From contig CAWGAF010000002.1 of assembly GCA_963820495.1 (NCBI GenBank), forward strand, positions 124,001 through 188,000: a stretch of DNA of 64,000 bases, in the 5' to 3' direction. A program made the position numbers and the translations under genes. Below, piece after piece: positions 8,523 through 17,022 of the stretch; position 1 is the stretch's first letter; every line of letters starts with the position of its first letter. The notes beneath the pieces were generated by a model. The model saw only the letters and a list, made by a program, of their open reading frames with translations, was not told the origin of the DNA and searched no databases. The DNA is from JBBIPA01 sp963820495. Lineage in GTDB: Bacteria > Chloroflexota > Dehalococcoidia > GIF9 > UBA5629.

Positions 8523-10722
8523 TAATGACGGCCAAAAATTAACTTTTCTCGATATATTTAGAGATAAGGAATATTTGGTTGAAATACCAATAATCCAGAG
8601 AGATTATGCTCATGGAAGAGAATCAGCTTCTAGAGTGAGGAGTAATTTTTTAACTTCCTTATACCATTCTCTCCAAAAAGATGAACCACTCGACCTGGAT
8701 TTTATATATGGCAGTATTTCCGATGGTAAATTAATTCCGTTAGATGGTCAGCAAAGACTTACGACACTATTTCTTCTTCATTGGTATCTTGCATCTAAAG
8801 AAGGGTACTTAGAGGATTTTAACAGTATACTCAGAATTGAGAATAGATCTAAATTTACATATGAAACAAGAACAACGTCGCGTGAATTCTGTAATGCATT
8901 AATTGCACATGAGATTGTGATACCTTCTTCACTAACCACCAAAATAAGTGAAACCATTAAGGATGCTCAGTGGTTCTATATTTCTTGGGAAAAAGATCCG
9001 ACAATCAAGTCAATGCTCGTTATGCTCGATGCTATTCATGAGAAATTCATAGACAGTATAGATTTTTACAATAAGCTATCCAAAACTGATAATCCAGTTA
9101 TTAGTTTTCAATTTATTGAGCTCAAGGATTTTGGGCTATCAGACAGCTTGTATATCAAAATGAATGCGCGGGGTAAAGAACTAACTCCATTCGAAAACTT
9201 TAAAGCAAAATTCGAGAAAGTATTGGAAATCTATGATACCGAAAATGATACCAATCTAAAAGAAAACTTCTCTTTGAAAATAGATACTATATGGCCTGAC
9301 ATTTTCTGGAAATATAGAGATAAAAAAACCAATTCATTTGACGAGAAAATAATGAATTTTATTCGTATATTAGCTACTAATGAGTATGTAGTCATCTCGG
9401 AAAATCTAAACTTTCTATATTTAGGGAGGTTGATTAATGCGAGAGTGATAGAATTCGATGATCTTGTTGAATTAGATTGTTTAAATACAGCATTTTTCTT
9501 ATCGGTAATAAATACGCTTGATACTCTCAGTGACAAAGGGAAAACAGGTATAAGGGAATATTTACCAAATAATGATTTATTGTCCGAATCTCAGTTATTT
9601 CAAGGGGCAATCGAATATAACTTGTCATATCCAGAGAGAATACAACTTTATGGGTTATTTAGTTATTTAAATGAATTTGGTAACAGTGATAAATTGATTG
9701 AATGGATTCGTGTTGTCAGGAATCTAACTGAAAACACTCGGATTGATGAAATACCTGATTACGTGTCTGCGCTGAAATCGATTAATCAACTCTTTACACA
9801 TTCAAATGAAATTCTTGAATACGTTTCTGATGCTTCAAACGAAATTAGAAGTTTTGCCGCGATTCAAGTTTCCGAAGAAAGACTTAAGGCTTTGCTTATT
9901 CAAAAAAGCGATAGATGGAAACAAGCTATTGTCAATATTGAAAACCACGGGTATTTTAAGGGGCAAATCGGTTTTATACTGAAATTTTCTGGCATCACCG
10001 ATTACTATCGAGAAAATACCAATGTTGATTGGTCAGCCACTGAGGATGGTAATTATTTCAATAAGTTTTCTGAATATTCATTAAAAGCTAATTCGGTCTT
10101 TATCCAGACGGGCTTGAAAAAGTTCAATGATTACCTATTTGAGCGAGCTCTACTATCTAAAGGTAATTATACGCTTAGTAAAGGTCTAAATAATAGTTTC
10201 TTAGTGGATTCTGATAGAGATATCGGATGGAAAAGGTTGTTACGAGATGATAATCAAAAAAGAGATTACGTAAAAGAATTATTGGATGATTTAAGAACAT
10301 CTGAAATTGAAAAAGATCTACAAATCATAGTAGATCACTCCACTATCACAGATTGGAGAAAGTATTTTGTTGAATACCCTGAAATGATCGGTGCTTGTGG
10401 TACTAGCAAATTTATTCGATGGGAAAGTAGTAATGATATTTTACTTCTGAAAAGGACCAAAACTAATGGGTTGCACAGTGAATATTCCTCTTACGCTTTA
10501 TGTGTGAAACTTAGAAGAATGGGGCATACTGTCTTGTATAGGGAAAGTAATTCAGTAGATTACTGGAAATATATTTATTATATCAATGGGCATAATATTA
10601 TGATCTACTATGATTACTTCGAAGGAGAATGGCACTACTTCATTAAGTATCAAGACGTCACTACCACCCATAAATTTCAAGATGAAGTCTTGTCATATTT
10701 AAAAGATAATGGAATCATTTAA
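8515..10722 (+). CDS. second DUF262 protein, lacks a visible HNH motif
   Basis: This 735-residue protein has the DUF262 hallmarks: an IIQRDYAHGR block (about 26-35), DGQQR (77-81) and a MNARGKELTPFE segment (about 214-225), the counterpart of the NTG...PLT region of its neighbour. No DUF1524 HNH motif is visible; the C-terminal 300 residues instead contain a Lys/Arg- and Tyr-rich region with a HSEYSSYAL segment of unknown role. It starts inside the end of the first DUF262 gene (ATGAATGA), indicating coupled translation. The likely arrangement is a two-subunit system with one nuclease and one partner or sensor. Like its neighbour it is AT-rich. The joint defence role is inferred. Confidence 0.75.
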   Translation: MNDNDGQKLTFLDIFRDKEYLVEIPIIQRDYAHGRESASRVRSNFLTSLYHSLQKDEPLDLDFIYGSISDGKLIPLDGQQRLTTLFLLHWYLASKEGYLEDFNSILRIENRSKFTYETRTTSREFCNALIAHEIVIPSSLTTKISETIKDAQWFYISWEKDPTIKSMLVMLDAIHEKFIDSIDFYNKLSKTDNPVISFQFIELKDFGLSDSLYIKMNARGKELTPFENFKAKFEKVLEIYDTENDTNLKENFSLKIDTIWPDIFWKYRDKKTNSFDEKIMNFIRILATNEYVVISENLNFLYLGRLINARVIEFDDLVELDCLNTAFFLSVINTLDTLSDKGKTGIREYLPNNDLLSESQLFQGAIEYNLSYPERIQLYGLFSYLNEFGNSDKLIEWIRVVRNLTENTRIDEIPDYVSALKSINQLFTHSNEILEYVSDASNEIRSFAAIQVSEERLKALLIQKSDRWKQAIVNIENHGYFKGQIGFILKFSGITDYYRENTNVDWSATEDGNYFNKFSEYSLKANSVFIQTGLKKFNDYLFERALLSKGNYTLSKGLNNSFLVDSDRDIGWKRLLRDDNQKRDYVKELLDDLRTSEIEKDLQIIVDHSTITDWRKYFVEYPEMIGACGTSKFIRWESSNDILLLKRTKTNGLHSEYSSYALCVKLRRMGHTVLYRESNSVDYWKYIYYINGHNIMIYYDYFEGEWHYFIKYQDVTTTHKFQDEVLSYLKDNGII

Positions 10723-11110
10723 ATCTTGAAAATTCCATAACGATCTACACTAACCACGATCTCGAGTGGCCATAAAAGCCTTGCTTCCAGTGACCCTCCC
10801 CGCCTGGATTGGTTCACCCTGCATTAGAGTTTCCGCGGTCATACAGCAGGAGGCTTTTTCCTTTCGTTTTTTTACATCTCGCCACCACCCGGGAGGGGGC
10901 GACAATCTAGCGCTTTCTTCGACTCTAATTTTATGTCTTTTTGTTGGAAAATGTAGCTAAATACTCACAAAACACGAAGCATATTAACAACAGAATAATA
11001 AATGAAAATCCATGGACTGAACGCTTGTCCCCTTGAAACGATTTTAGTATGACATTATCGGGCATGGGTTCTTTATTCAGTACAGTATATGGCCAATTTA
11101 TGAAGCTAAG
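10723..11110. other. gene-free spacer between DUF262 pair and tRNA-Ala
   Basis: No convincing gene is present. A 64-codon open frame at 10766-10960 has no ribosome binding site and no recognisable family. Composition returns towards that of the chromosome from about 10,760. No integrase gene, long direct repeat or clear terminator is visible. Confidence 0.5.
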
Positions 11111-11183
11111 TGGAGCTGATGGGATTCGAACCCACTACCTTCTGACTGCCAGTCAGACGCTCTCCCAATTGAGCTACAGCCCC
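11111..11183 (-). tRNA. tRNA-Ala (anticodon GGC)
   Basis: Read on the minus strand, a full cloverleaf of 73 bases is present. The acceptor stem GGGGCTG pairs with CAGCTCC (one G-U pair), the D arm is GCTC...GAGC, the anticodon stem TCTGA/TCAGA encloses loop CTGGCAG (anticodon GGC, alanine), and the T arm contains GGTTCGAAT. The discriminator base is A, and CCA is not encoded. The 3' end faces the DUF262 genes. Confidence 0.95.
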
Positions 11184-11342
11184 ACGATTGCGAATGGAGA
11201 TATATAGTCTAGCATAAGATAGATTTCAGGGCAATGAACTGCGCTTGTGTGCTGATAGGTTGACAAATTGCGGGAAAAGCTGTAGTAATAGTATTAGTAA
11301 ATATATATGGCTAGAATAGCCAGCATGAAGGAATAATACGAA

Positions 11343-11426
11343 ATGGGTGACTTAATACCCGTTATTGTTATCGGGGTTATAGTGGTAGGTGTAGCGATAT
11401 TTTTTTCTCTGTGTAGATGGCACTGA
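11343..11426 (+). CDS. possible 27-residue single-helix membrane peptide
   Basis: ATG with GAAGGA ten bases upstream opens a 27-codon frame. It encodes a short hydrophilic start (MGDLIP) and a long hydrophobic stretch of Val, Ile, Gly, Ala and Phe ending in CRWH. It could be a genuine small membrane protein, but an AT-rich spacer can produce such a frame by chance. No homology is claimed. Confidence 0.3.
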   Translation: MGDLIPVIVIGVIVVGVAIFFSLCRWH

Positions 11427-11435
11427 CGGCTGCTG

Positions 11436-11645
11436 TTAGTGTTTCAACGGTCTTCCCCAGGCATCTTTGCGGTAATCACTGGCGATGAGTACTATATCGC
11501 TTAGCCACCAGACGAAAAAACATCCCAGCGTAACTAGCTTGACGATCGCAGAGCGAGTCCTGCCGATGTAAAAGCGGTCAGCACCAAAGAAGCCGAGAAA
11601 TATAGATAAGAGTAGGGCTACCAGCCAGCTTTTTTCTTTTCCCAT
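11436..11645 (-). CDS. TM2-domain membrane protein
   Basis: This 69-residue protein has the TM2 pattern: a hydrophobic helix (about residues 7-22), the GFFGADRFYIG turn with the conserved D-R-F-Y-x-G block, and a second helix (about 33-52) containing the WWLSDI end. TM2 proteins are small inner-membrane proteins of mostly unknown role. The gene is the last in a minus-strand run after the VTT-domain gene, three bases from it, so it is probably cotranscribed with clpC. Confidence 0.8.
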   Translation of the reverse strand: MGKEKSWLVALLLSIFLGFFGADRFYIGRTRSAIVKLVTLGCFFVWWLSDIVLIASDYRKDAWGRPLKH

Positions 11646-11648
11646 AGT

Positions 11649-12257
11649 TTAAACTCCTATTCCTGTCCAACGTAGTATAGACCCCAAACCATAATAGCCC
11701 AGGTAGGCGACTGCCATACCTTTTATGGTCTTGCCTGCCCAGCATAAAAAGAAGAACTTAGTCAGCCCGAAACGCATGGCACCGGCTATTGCTGTGAATG
11801 GGAAAAACAAGGGGTTGATAATAGATGACATGGCAAAAACGGCTATTGAACCACGGCGGCGTAGCCAATACTCGAATTTGGTGGTAAAGCGATGGTCAAT
11901 TGTTTCCAATTTTGTTACTCCACTACGTCCGCCGTAACCAGTGAGATAAATAATTATGCTACCAATTGCTTCACCAAGTCCAGCTAAGGCTCCAACTATA
12001 GAGGGCTCTAGTATACTACCCAGTGTAAAAACGACCAGCAGGCCAGGGACGGGGATAAGGATGGTTACCCCGGTAATGATACTGATAATAAGGACACCGA
12101 GGTAGCCATAGCGGCCTGCCCTTTGAATATAGTCCCAGTAAACGATGACTAAAGCGCATAAAGCCAGGACAAGCACCAGCCCTACGGCACTGATGAGGTA
12201 CTCACGTTTTCTGGAACTACTTTTATTTTCCTCAGTTATCCCAGTTGGGTTTGCCAT
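11649..12257 (-). CDS. VTT/DedA-like integral membrane protein
   Basis: This 202-residue protein has five or six hydrophobic segments and the VTT (SNARE-associated, DedA/YqaA-like) pattern: a glycine-rich GALAGLGEAIGS helix, then a central charged segment and an F-x-x-x-R-R-G-type motif before two more helices. Such proteins act in lipid scrambling or membrane homeostasis. The ATG directly follows the clpC stop, so the two are very probably cotranscribed; a role in envelope stress would fit but is not shown. Confidence 0.7.
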   Translation of the reverse strand: MANPTGITEENKSSSRKREYLISAVGLVLVLALCALVIVYWDYIQRAGRYGYLGVLIISIITGVTILIPVPGLLVVFTLGSILEPSIVGALAGLGEAIGSIIIYLTGYGGRSGVTKLETIDHRFTTKFEYWLRRRGSIAVFAMSSIINPLFFPFTAIAGAMRFGLTKFFFLCWAGKTIKGMAVAYLGYYGLGSILRWTGIGV

Positions 12258-14171
12258 TTATTTTGCAGCTCTTGCTTTTTTCTTGGTGCTAAAGCTTAAT
12301 CCGCTGCCATCAACGCTGCTGATGAAGATATGGCTGCCTTCTTTAAACTCACCACTGAGAATCTTGTTGGACAAGGGATTCTCTACATAGCGCTGGACAG
12401 CTCGGCGCAGTGGACGTGCTCCAAAGGCTGGTTCAAAACCTTCCTTGAGCAGCCAGGATTTTGCCTCATCATCCAGTTCCAGTACTATATTACGGTCTGC
12501 CAATCGTTTCTGCACTTCATTAATTAACAGGTCTACAATCTTCTTCAAATGTTCCTCAGTAAGAGGATGGAAGATGATGATATCGTCTATTCTGTTGAGA
12601 AACTCAGGGCGGAAGGTCCGTTTCAGAGCATTATCTATAGTCCCCTTCAACCTATCGTAGTCGCTCTTTTCCTGTTTTTCCTGGCGGGCAAAGCCTATTG
12701 CCTGTCGCTGGAATTCCTCGGTACCCAGGTTGCTGGTCATTATTACGACGGTATTTCTGAAGTCAACTGTTCTGCCATGGCCGTCGGTTAACCTGCCATC
12801 CTCGAGTATTTGGAGCAGGATATTGAAAACATCAGGGTGCGCCTTCTCAATCTCGTCAAAAAGGATTACCCGGAACGGGCGCCGTCGCACGGCTTCGGTC
12901 AATTGTCCTGCTTCTTCATAGCCGATATATCCAGGCGGAGCGCCGACAAGGCGTGAAACCGTATGTTTTTCGCCGTACTCGGACATATCTATCCGAATTA
13001 GGGATTCCTCATTATCGAACAGAAATTGAGCCAGTGCTTTAGCCAACTCCGTTTTGCCGACGCCGGTGGGGCCTAAAAAGATGAAGCTGCCCACAGGGCG
13101 TTTGGGGTCTTTGAGACCAGCTCTGCCACGTCTGATGGCTTCCGATATAACGGAGACAGCTTCTTCCTGGTTGACAATTCTGTCATGCAGTCTTTCCTCC
13201 ATGTGAAGTAATTTCTCAGCTTCACCCTCCAGCATGCGAGATACCGGGATACCGGTCCACTTGGCAACCAGCTCAGCGATGGTCTCCTGGTCTACGGGTT
13301 TATCGAATTTTTTCTCTTTACGCCACGCTGAATCTAACTGCTCATGCTCCGGTTCCAGGCGTAACCGCTGTGCCCTTATTTCGGCTGCTTTCTGATAGTC
13401 TCCCTGCTGAGCTGCTGATTCCTCTTCGTTTTGCAGTTGCTTTATCTGGATGTCCAGTTTTTTGATATTATCAGGTTTACTTTCCATGTCGATATGTATC
13501 TTGCTGGCTGCTTCGTCAATGAGGTCTATAGCTTTATCTGGCAGAAATCTATCCGAGATATAGCGCTGGCTCAGTTGAGCTGCAGCTACCAGTGCGGAAT
13601 CATCTATCTTGATTTTATGGTGAGCTTCATATCTGGGACGCAGAGCATGCAGCATTTCTATAGTCGCCTCAACGCTGGGCTCATTGATAAATATTGGCTG
13701 CAACCTTCGTTCTAATGCTTTATCCTTCTCAATATGCTCACGGTATTCATTTAGAGTGGTGGCTCCGATACATCTAAGCTCGCCACGTGCCAGCGCAGGC
13801 TTTAGCATATTGCTGGCATCAATGGCTCCCTCGGCAGCACCGGCACCAACGACAGTGTGCAACTCGTCGATGAATAAAACCACTTCTCCATTGGACTGGC
13901 GAACTTCATCTATCACCGCCTTCAGCCGCTCTTCAAACTCGCCTCGAAATTTGCTGCCGGCAACCAGCGCTGCCATATCCAAGGCAATTACTCTTTTATT
14001 TTTTAGAGAATCAGGTACATCGCCAGCGGCGATTTTCTCAGCTAGACCTTCAGCAATGGCTGTTTTGCCTACGCCAGCCTCACCGATAATGACGGGGTTA
14101 TTCTTGGTTCGGCGAATCAATATCTGCATTACTCGTTTTATTTCGTCATCACGCCCGATCACAGGGTCCAA
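12258..14171 (-). CDS. clpC: ClpC-type AAA+ chaperone, C-terminal fragment after frameshift
   Basis: This 637-residue fragment holds both AAA+ modules of a class I Clp ATPase: first Walker A GEAGVGKT with Walker B VLFIDE, then GPTGVGKT with VILFDE, separated by a short coiled coil. The short linker and an IGF tripeptide (in QAIGFARQ), the ClpP-docking loop, point to ClpC, the unfoldase of ClpCP protease, rather than ClpB. The TTG start shown here is only where the open frame begins; homologous sequence continues upstream in another frame (see 14159-14704). The two halves together make a normal-length protein of about 820 residues. It sits in a heat-shock gene run with hspR and dnaJ. Confidence 0.85.
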   Translation of the reverse strand: MDPVIGRDDEIKRVMQILIRRTKNNPVIIGEAGVGKTAIAEGLAEKIAAGDVPDSLKNKRVIALDMAALVAGSKFRGEFEERLKAVIDEVRQSNGEVVLFIDELHTVVGAGAAEGAIDASNMLKPALARGELRCIGATTLNEYREHIEKDKALERRLQPIFINEPSVEATIEMLHALRPRYEAHHKIKIDDSALVAAAQLSQRYISDRFLPDKAIDLIDEAASKIHIDMESKPDNIKKLDIQIKQLQNEEESAAQQGDYQKAAEIRAQRLRLEPEHEQLDSAWRKEKKFDKPVDQETIAELVAKWTGIPVSRMLEGEAEKLLHMEERLHDRIVNQEEAVSVISEAIRRGRAGLKDPKRPVGSFIFLGPTGVGKTELAKALAQFLFDNEESLIRIDMSEYGEKHTVSRLVGAPPGYIGYEEAGQLTEAVRRRPFRVILFDEIEKAHPDVFNILLQILEDGRLTDGHGRTVDFRNTVVIMTSNLGTEEFQRQAIGFARQEKQEKSDYDRLKGTIDNALKRTFRPEFLNRIDDIIIFHPLTEEHLKKIVDLLINEVQKRLADRNIVLELDDEAKSWLLKEGFEPAFGARPLRRAVQRYVENPLSNKILSGEFKEGSHIFISSVDGSGLSFSTKKKARAAK

Positions 14172-14704
14172 TTTCCCCTTGCGAGCAAGCTCGGTAAGGT
14201 CACGCCCATACTTTTCCAGGGAGCGGTACTTGCTTTCGGCTCTGGGTCCTCAGCCCGATGTCCACCCCGGATATCCTTAACTGACTGATAAATTTTTTCC
14301 TTGTCGATGCCAAATTCTTTCAGTATAGTGGCTGTTTCACCGCTGCTTTCGCTAGCAAGAGCGATAAGCAGATGCTCCACGCTGATAAAGTTGTCTTTAA
14401 ATTGCTCAGCTTCGCGAGCGGCACTTTGCATTAGGCTGGCAATTCTGGGGGTAGCATAGATTTGGGCTCCTCCCTGGTTCATCTGGGGGGCATTGTCCAG
14501 AGTGGCTTGCACCTGTCCTTTTAATGCTTCTATATTTACCCCCAGCTTTTCCAGTATTTGCAAAGCTATGCCGCCTTCTTGGCGCAGCAAAGCTAAAAAA
14601 AGGTGTTCTACATCCCACTGGCTATGGCGGTAGCCAATGGCAATCTCCTGGGAAGCAGCTATTACTTCCCTTGCTTGCTCAGTAAATTTTTCTGGTCTTA
14701 TCAT
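14159..14704 (-). CDS. clpC: ClpC N-terminal domain, 5' fragment ahead of frameshift
   Basis: The first about 155 residues form the double Clp-N repeat that binds substrates and adaptors (F-T-x-x-A-R-E...H-L-F-L-A-L-L, then a second EHLL block). Up to about DIRGGHRAEDPEP it matches Clp ATPases. After that the frame turns to nonsense (KASTAPWKSMG), while the next frame reads the expected ESKYRSLEKYGRDLTELA and runs into the second fragment. One missing base, most simply an extra G in the GGG at 14244-14246 (plus strand), would restore a single gene. Either a real null mutation or a sequencing/assembly error. Confidence 0.85.
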   Translation of the reverse strand: MIRPEKFTEQAREVIAASQEIAIGYRHSQWDVEHLFLALLRQEGGIALQILEKLGVNIEALKGQVQATLDNAPQMNQGGAQIYATPRIASLMQSAAREAEQFKDNFISVEHLLIALASESSGETATILKEFGIDKEKIYQSVKDIRGGHRAEDPEPKASTAPWKSMGVTLPSLLARGNWTL

Positions 14705-14713
14705 TTATCTCTC

Positions 14714-14995
14714 CTATTTAACACCAAATTCCTCTTGAATAAGCTTGTCTCTATATTCAAGGGCTAATGGACATTCAGTGCCCAGACACTTGGCTATCTT
14801 CAGTTTAATTGTCTTATCAAATTTTTGCTTCCTATCCTCAAGAGTCTTTTGCTTATAGCGATAGTACCAGGCACATCTGGTCGTCCAGTCCTTATCTACC
14901 ATGATGGTAACATCATCGTCGACGTAATCACAGCGGATAGTGGTGGCCGTTATCTGCCAGCTGCCTGGTTTAAGGTCTGTCCTTGCCTGAATCAT
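14714..14995 (-). CDS. small hypothetical protein between hspR and clpC
   Basis: This 93-residue charged protein has four cysteines (C-D-Y, C-A-W and a C-x4-C pair, CLGTEC) and many Lys, Asp and Trp residues; it has no signal peptide or membrane helix. It overlaps the hspR stop by four bases and lies nine bases before clpC, so it is certainly part of the heat-shock operon. The family was not recognised; the cysteines could bind metal. An adaptor or regulator role is possible but unsupported. Confidence 0.65.
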   Translation of the reverse strand: MIQARTDLKPGSWQITATTIRCDYVDDDVTIMVDKDWTTRCAWYYRYKQKTLEDRKQKFDKTIKLKIAKCLGTECPLALEYRDKLIQEEFGVK

Positions 14996-15345
14996 TTTAA
15001 GCCTCTTTTTCTTGATTTCTTATTTTTTGCTGGATGACTGGTTTGCTTTGCCTGCTCCAACTCTGAGGTAAGTTCATTTATCTGTTGTTGCATTTCAGCC
15101 ATTTTCTCTGCCATGCGAACCACTACCTCAACACCAGCAGGATTTACGCCGAGGTCGTTCATCAGCGTTTTTATGTGGCGCAGCTGCTCAATATCGCTTT
15201 CGGAGTAGTAGCGAACATTTCCCTCGGACCGATATGGCTGTACCAGTCCCAACCTTTCATAGTAGCGCAGAGTATGTGTTTCGATTCCTACTATTCTAGC
15301 AGCGATACTGATGACATATCTGGGTTCTGAATCTGGTAAAGACAT
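14992..15345 (-). CDS. hspR: MerR-family heat-shock regulator HspR
   Basis: This 117-residue regulator has an N-terminal MerR winged helix-turn-helix (about 9-75: THTLRYYERLGLVQP and NVRYYSESDIEQL) and a C-terminal coiled coil rich in Glu and Gln. HspR represses chaperone operons by binding HAIR sites, usually with DnaK as co-repressor. Its position directly after dnaJ and before clpC supports HspR over other MerR proteins. No clear HAIR inverted repeat was found upstream of dnaJ or hsp20. Confidence 0.8.
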   Translation of the reverse strand: MSLPDSEPRYVISIAARIVGIETHTLRYYERLGLVQPYRSEGNVRYYSESDIEQLRHIKTLMNDLGVNPAGVEVVVRMAEKMAEMQQQINELTSELEQAKQTSHPAKNKKSRKRGLK

Positions 15346-15380
15346 TTTATATTATCACCTTAAAAATATCATTATAGTCA

Positions 15381-16376
15381 TTAATTAGGGCGAAGAGCCC
15401 TCAACTGCTCAAATAGTTGCTTCTCCTTTTGGGTCAACTTTGTGGGCAGAACCACTTTCACTTTAGCGAAAAGGTCACCATGTTGTGTTAGGTTGCCCAG
15501 ATGCGGCATACCTTTCCCTGCGAGGCGAAATACATTGCCGTTGGGAGTTTCCGGCGGGATTTTGAGAGCTAACTTACCCTTTAGGGTTGACAATTCTGCC
15601 TCGCCGCCCACAATGGCAGTGAGCAAGGGTACAGAAACGTCGGTATGGAGGTCATCTCCTTTGCGCTCAAAGGTCTTGTGGGGCAGCATCTTCACGATCA
15701 ACTCAAGATCGCTTTTAGCTCCACCGGCGCCTGCGCCGCCTTGTCCAGCCAGGCGTATCTTGGAACCATCTGTGACACCCGGTGGTATCTTGACTTCAAT
15801 GCGCTTCATCTTGGGGAAACTGCCTGAGCCGCCGCAGGCAGAGCAGGCTTTACCCCGTACCCTGGCTGATCTACCGGTACCACTACAGGCGGAACAAGCG
15901 TCTTCGCTCTGAAGTTGAAACATGCGTGTAGTACCCTGATAGGCTTCTTCCAGAGTAACTTCTATAGGATGTTGAACACTCTTGGGCTTGCTAGGACGGC
16001 GAGAAGCAAAGGTGCCAGTGCCGAATCCCTTAAACAGATTCTCAAAGACGTCACCGACACCGCCAGCGTCACCAAAGTCATAGGTAGTGTAAGTTCCGCC
16101 TTTGGGAAAATCCCATTGAGCTCCTTGTCCAGCCTTAGAGAATTGGTCGGCATATTGCCACTGCTCACCAAATTGGTCGTATTTTTTCCGCTTTTCTGGA
16201 TCAGAAAGAACCTCGTGAGCTTCGTTTATCTCCTTAAATTTGGCTTCTGCAGACTTATCCCCGGGGTTGACATCCGGATGATATTTCCGGGCGAGACGGC
16301 GATAAGCCTGTTTTATTTCCTTTTCTGTGGCACTGCGACCGACCCCTAATATATTGTAATAGTCTTTTCCTGGCAT
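15381..16376 (-). CDS. dnaJ: DnaJ-like co-chaperone with half zinc finger
   Basis: This 331-residue J protein has a J domain (about 2-67, KDYYNILGV and the HPD triad), a Gly/Phe-rich region, a short Cys-rich region with only two CxxCxGxG repeats (CSACSGTG and CSACGGSG) instead of four, and the C-terminal substrate-binding domains. The frame extends upstream to 16595, but ATG at 16376 matches the family start and follows an AGGTAAG site. It is first in the dnaJ-hspR-x-clpC run. It differs from the full four-repeat DnaJ at 17749, so one lineage-specific J protein probably serves this heat-shock locus. Confidence 0.88.
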   Translation of the reverse strand: MPGKDYYNILGVGRSATEKEIKQAYRRLARKYHPDVNPGDKSAEAKFKEINEAHEVLSDPEKRKKYDQFGEQWQYADQFSKAGQGAQWDFPKGGTYTTYDFGDAGGVGDVFENLFKGFGTGTFASRRPSKPKSVQHPIEVTLEEAYQGTTRMFQLQSEDACSACSGTGRSARVRGKACSACGGSGSFPKMKRIEVKIPPGVTDGSKIRLAGQGGAGAGGAKSDLELIVKMLPHKTFERKGDDLHTDVSVPLLTAIVGGEAELSTLKGKLALKIPPETPNGNVFRLAGKGMPHLGNLTQHGDLFAKVKVVLPTKLTQKEKQLFEQLRALRPN

Positions 16377-16461
16377 AAACTTACCTCGTGGTCTATTATA
16401 ATTTATTTCTGCAATAGAGTCAACAGTGTCGGCAAGAAATATAAAATAATTTGTTAAGAAA

Positions 16462-16489
16462 TTGTGACAAAAAATTAATAATATATGAT
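16462..16489 (+). promoter_or_regulatory. sigma-70-type promoter for hsp20
   Basis: TTGTGA (16462-16467) and TATGAT (16484-16489) are separated by 16 bases and lie 51 bases before the hsp20 ATG, which has a strong AAGGAGGAG site. The region between hsp20 and the divergent dnaJ is AT-rich and shows no clear HspR operator. Confidence 0.5.
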
Positions 16490-16539
16490 AGTTATTATCA
16501 GAGTGGAGCCCAAGTAGAATACAAAAGGAGGAGAGATTT

Positions 16540-17019
16540 ATGAATCTAGTACGCTGGAACCCTGTTCGCGAGATGGTGACTTTGGGACAAGCCATGGATA
16601 GTATGTTTGACCATGATTACTTCCGACCGTTCTGGCTGTCTGTTGAGTCCGGTGTAAATTTAGTTCCTGCTATTGACATGTATGAGACTGATAATGAGAT
16701 AGTGGTCAAGGCGACTATGCCTGGAGTGGAGGCAAAGGAGCTTGATATTAACATTACTGGCGATACTCTTACTATAAAAGGTGAGACCAGCTCAGGAAAA
16801 GAAGAGAAGAAGGAAAATTATTACTAACAGGAATGCAGCTACGGCACCTTCGCCCGTAGCATAACGCTGCCTGCTGGAGTGGAGACTGATAAGTCTGAAG
16901 CAAGCCTGGATAGTGGTATATTGACTTTGACTTTACCTAAAGCCGAAAGTGTTAAACCGAAGTCTATTAAGGTTAAGGCAAAGAAGGCTATAGAAGGCAA
17001 AAAAGAGGTTAAAAACTAG
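16540..17019 (+). pseudogene. hsp20: Hsp20 small heat-shock protein interrupted by in-frame TAA
   Basis: The frame encodes a complete 159-codon alpha-crystallin-type chaperone, but codon 96 (16825-16827) is TAA. Before it are the start MNLVRWNP and the beginning of the crystallin domain (LVPAIDMYETDNEIVVKA, DTLTIKGE). After it the same frame continues with typical Hsp20 sequence (SYGTFARSITLPAGV, then GILTLTLPKA) to TAG at 17017. One base change would explain it, for example CAA or TTA to TAA. The promoter and ribosome site look intact. It could be a recent pseudogene or a sequencing error; a 95-residue product would lack the rest of the beta-sandwich. Confidence 0.85.
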
Positions 17020-17022
17020 ATA

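Noticed and set aside
10766..10960. 64-codon frame after the DUF262 pair
   Set aside because: No ribosome binding site, signal or family; the composition is that of spacer DNA.
14159..14280. Programmed ribosomal frameshift in clpC
   Set aside because: No slippery heptamer with downstream structure was evident, and the family is not known for frameshifting; mutation or error is simpler.
13684..14280. 198-codon plus-strand frame
   Set aside because: It is antisense to clpC and has low-complexity Ser/Pro/Arg content with no ribosome site.
16377..16539. HAIR operator for HspR between dnaJ and hsp20
   Set aside because: No inverted repeat resembling CTTGAGT-N7-ACTCAAG is present; only a partial half-site-like GAGTCAA was seen.
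16825..16827. Recoding of the hsp20 stop codon (selenocysteine, pyrrolysine or altered code)
   Set aside because: The codon is TAA, which is not used for those residues, and TAA ends many other genes in the window.
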